Below, piece after piece: positions 13,314-14,420 of a DNA stretch of 14,420 bases. The stretch covers positions 1 to 14,420 of the forward strand of contig DAOUMS010000025.1 in NCBI GenBank assembly GCA_034409565.1, in the 5' to 3' direction. Position 1 is the stretch's first letter. The number at the start of each line of letters is the position of its first letter. Made by a program: the position numbers and the translations under genes. This DNA comes from E44-bin89 sp034409565. Its GTDB lineage: Bacteria; Chloroflexota; Dehalococcoidia; Dehalococcoidales; RBG-16-60-22. The notes beneath the pieces were generated by a model. The model searched no databases and was not told the DNA's origin. It saw nothing but the letters and a program-made list of their open reading frames with translations.

Positions 13314-13367
13314 TTTTGTAACGGTTTCGTAATAAAATTAAGGCCATCCGTAACATCTTTGTAAGAC
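13314..13367 (+). promoter_or_regulatory. Four phased GTAA direct repeats, response-regulator-box-like
   Basis: TTTTGTAACGG (13314), TTTCGTAATAA (13325), ATCCGTAACAT (13346) and CTTTGTAAGAC (13357) share GTAA at the same offset, with starts 11, 21 and 11 bp apart. Paired 11-bp direct repeats are the usual binding format of OmpR/PhoB-type response regulators. On the other strand the pattern reads TTACA/TTACG, as in Pho boxes. The regulator is not identified here. Confidence 0.5.
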
Positions 13368-13464
13368 ACTAAATGTACACTAATGCTTACTAATAATTAA
13401 AAAAGTATATCTATGCTCATGTACCTAAGTACTAATGCCCGTATACTCAGGTACTAATACTAAA
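13368..13464 (+). repeat. Helically phased ACTAA(A/T) direct repeats upstream of the BldC-like gene
   Basis: ACTAAA at 13368 and ACTAAT at 13379, 13389, 13431 and 13453 lie 11, 10, 42 and 22 bp apart, close to 1, 1, 4 and 2 helical turns. A good -10, TATACT (13442-13447), lies between the last two copies, with no recognisable -35 at the right distance. This suggests an activator-dependent or autoregulated promoter. Confidence 0.5.
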
Positions 13465-13483
13465 GAAAGGATTAGAAAAATAC

Positions 13484-13681
13484 ATGCAAACTGTAAGTGA
13501 GCTGAACGGCAGAATGCTAACGGTAAAAGAAGTGGCCAACCTTCTTAACGTCCATCCGGGCACAATCCGGCGGTGGGAAAAGAAAGGTCACTTAAAATCA
13601 TACCGTATTGGCCCCAAAGGGGTCATAAGATTCAATAGAGAGGACTTATCCGACTTTATCATCAACCATAATAACTGGTAG
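13484..13681 (+). CDS. BldC/excisionase-type single HTH (MerR-like) DNA-binding protein
   Basis: A 65-residue protein that is essentially one winged helix-turn-helix of the HTH_17/excisionase class. LTVKEVANLLNVHPGTIRRWEKKGHLKSYRIG (12-43) is the helix-turn-helix, and KGVIRFNREDLSDFI (45-59) is the wing and last helix. There is no effector domain and no integrase or phage gene nearby, so a role as a BldC-like transcription factor is more likely than recombination directionality. BldC of Streptomyces is of similar size and binds direct repeats head-to-tail. Direct repeats are present just upstream of this gene, which fits autoregulation; that link is inference. AAAGG (13466-13470) is 13 bases before the ATG, a weak site. 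The gene precedes a pilus/secretion ATPase gene, which it may control. Confidence 0.8.
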   Translation: MQTVSELNGRMLTVKEVANLLNVHPGTIRRWEKKGHLKSYRIGPKGVIRFNREDLSDFIINHNNW

Positions 13682-13762
13682 TAAAGAAGCGCAGACTTTG
13701 AGTTTTAAGAAGGCTAGATTCGGGGGCGGAAACCTATTTTACTGAAGGGAGAAAAATTCCAC

Positions 13763-14420
13763 ATGTATAATCAACCATTAGATGAACAACAGATAGAAGA
13801 ACCGACGAGGAGATTAAGGAAGCATTTCATCCAGCCCGACGTTCTGAAACTGATTCCAGAAGCAATAGCCAAGAAATATATGGCCATTCCCATGGAATCA
13901 AGCGGCAACGTGCTCCATGTGGCCATGGCCAACCCGTCCGATATCATTGCTCTGGAAGCACTGGGCACCCGAAGCCAGATGCACATCGTGCCTGAGAAAG
14001 CCAGCGCCGAGGACATCCAGGAAGCCATAGACTTCAACTACCAGTCATACGAGGAAATAGAAAAACAGATTTCCAGCATCTCGATGGAGTCGGAAGAGGC
14101 CGAGCCGCAGATAAAACTTGATGCCGTAATCGATGCGCCAATAGCCCGGGCGCTCACCCTCATTATCGACGAGGCGGTGAAGGCCCGCGCCTCTGACATA
14201 CACCTCCAACCCCAGGAAGATAAACTGCTGGTGCGCTGTCGCATCGATGGCACGCTGCACAGTATGCTGTCTCTACCTTTAATGACCGCTAGCCCGCTTA
14301 TTTCACGCATCAAGATTCTGGCCAACATGAATATCGCCGACCATCACCGTCCGCAGGACGGCCAGTTCTCGGTCAGCACCAAAAATGGTCAGTCGATTGA
14401 TATCCGCGTCGGCACGGTGT
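13763..14420 (+). CDS. GspE/PilB-type secretion or type IV pilus assembly ATPase, N-terminal part (runs off window)
   Basis: ATG 13763, with AAGGGAG at 13745-13751, opens a frame with no stop to the right edge: 219 residues visible of an expected 550 or more. Residues about 20-95 look like the MshEN/GspE N-terminal domain (HFIQPDVLKLIPEAIAKKY, then AMANPSDIIALEAL). An acidic linker follows. The start of the ATPase part has ARASDIHLQPQEDKLLVRCR (141-160), IDGTLH (161-166) and HRPQDGQFSV (195-204), hallmarks of the PilB/GspE family. Walker A and B lie beyond the window, so intactness cannot be judged. The protein powers pilin polymerisation or type II secretion from the inner face of the membrane. 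It starts 81 bases after the BldC-like gene and is probably in the same transcript. Confidence 0.9.
   Translation, partial: MYNQPLDEQQIEEPTRRLRKHFIQPDVLKLIPEAIAKKYMAIPMESSGNVLHVAMANPSDIIALEALGTRSQMHIVPEKASAEDIQEAIDFNYQSYEEIEKQISSISMESEEAEPQIKLDAVIDAPIARALTLIIDEAVKARASDIHLQPQEDKLLVRCRIDGTLHSMLSLPLMTASPLISRIKILANMNIADHHRPQDGQFSVSTKNGQSIDIRVGTV

Noticed and set aside
13368..13464. CRISPR-like array
   Set aside because: The repeated unit is only 6-8 bases with irregular spacing in whole helical turns. There are no long repeats, spacers or cas genes.
13484..13681. Phage excisionase marking an integrated element
   Set aside because: Although the fold is excisionase-like, no integrase, attachment repeat or phage gene is present nearby, and the neighbour is a pilus/secretion ATPase.

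Overview
The window is a chromosomal stretch of an anaerobe-like bacterium, most likely a Chloroflexota of the Dehalococcoidia type. The reasons are a compact seven-gene trp operon in the order E-G-D-C-F-B-A behind a T-box leader, GC-rich coding DNA, an Acr3/ArsR arsenic pair, a bacterial Dph6-like ATP pyrophosphatase, and a PilB/GspE ATPase behind a BldC-like regulator. This assignment is an inference from gene content; there is no rRNA or other phylogenetic marker here.

Region 1 (1-1560) holds the tail of an unidentified gene, an unidentified protein with Cys motifs closed by a strong terminator, an 86-residue helical protein built from a tandem 27-residue repeat, and a four-helix membrane protein of the DUF5684 type. 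Region 2 (about 1560-3003) is visibly AT-rich and carries three small unrecognised genes, two of them for small membrane proteins. It looks like an acquired islet.

Region 3 (3004-9911) starts with a 145-base gene-free stretch containing a possible hairpin. A promoter and a T-box leader with a UGG (Trp) specifier codon follow, then trpE-trpG-trpD-trpC-trpF-trpB-trpA. The seven genes overlap or abut and encode the whole route from chorismate to tryptophan. The T-box would let uncharged tRNA-Trp switch on the operon, and TrpE also keeps the residues of the Trp feedback site. Convergent to trpA is a Dph6-like ATP-PPase gene on the minus strand.

Region 4 (10636-13219) has an SDR-family oxidoreductase and then arsR-acr3. 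An 18-bp imperfect palindrome with the core ATGCGCAT sits at the predicted arsR transcription start and again immediately before acr3, and is the likely ArsR operator.

Region 5 (13220-14420) has a 264-base non-coding stretch with two families of helically phased direct repeats: GTAA blocks 11, 21 and 11 bp apart, and ACTAA(A/T) blocks 11, 10, 42 and 22 bp apart. It precedes a 65-residue BldC/excisionase-type DNA-binding protein and the start of a type IV pilus/type II secretion ATPase that runs off the window. This control region, the duplicated ars operator and the AT-rich islet are the parts most worth a second look.
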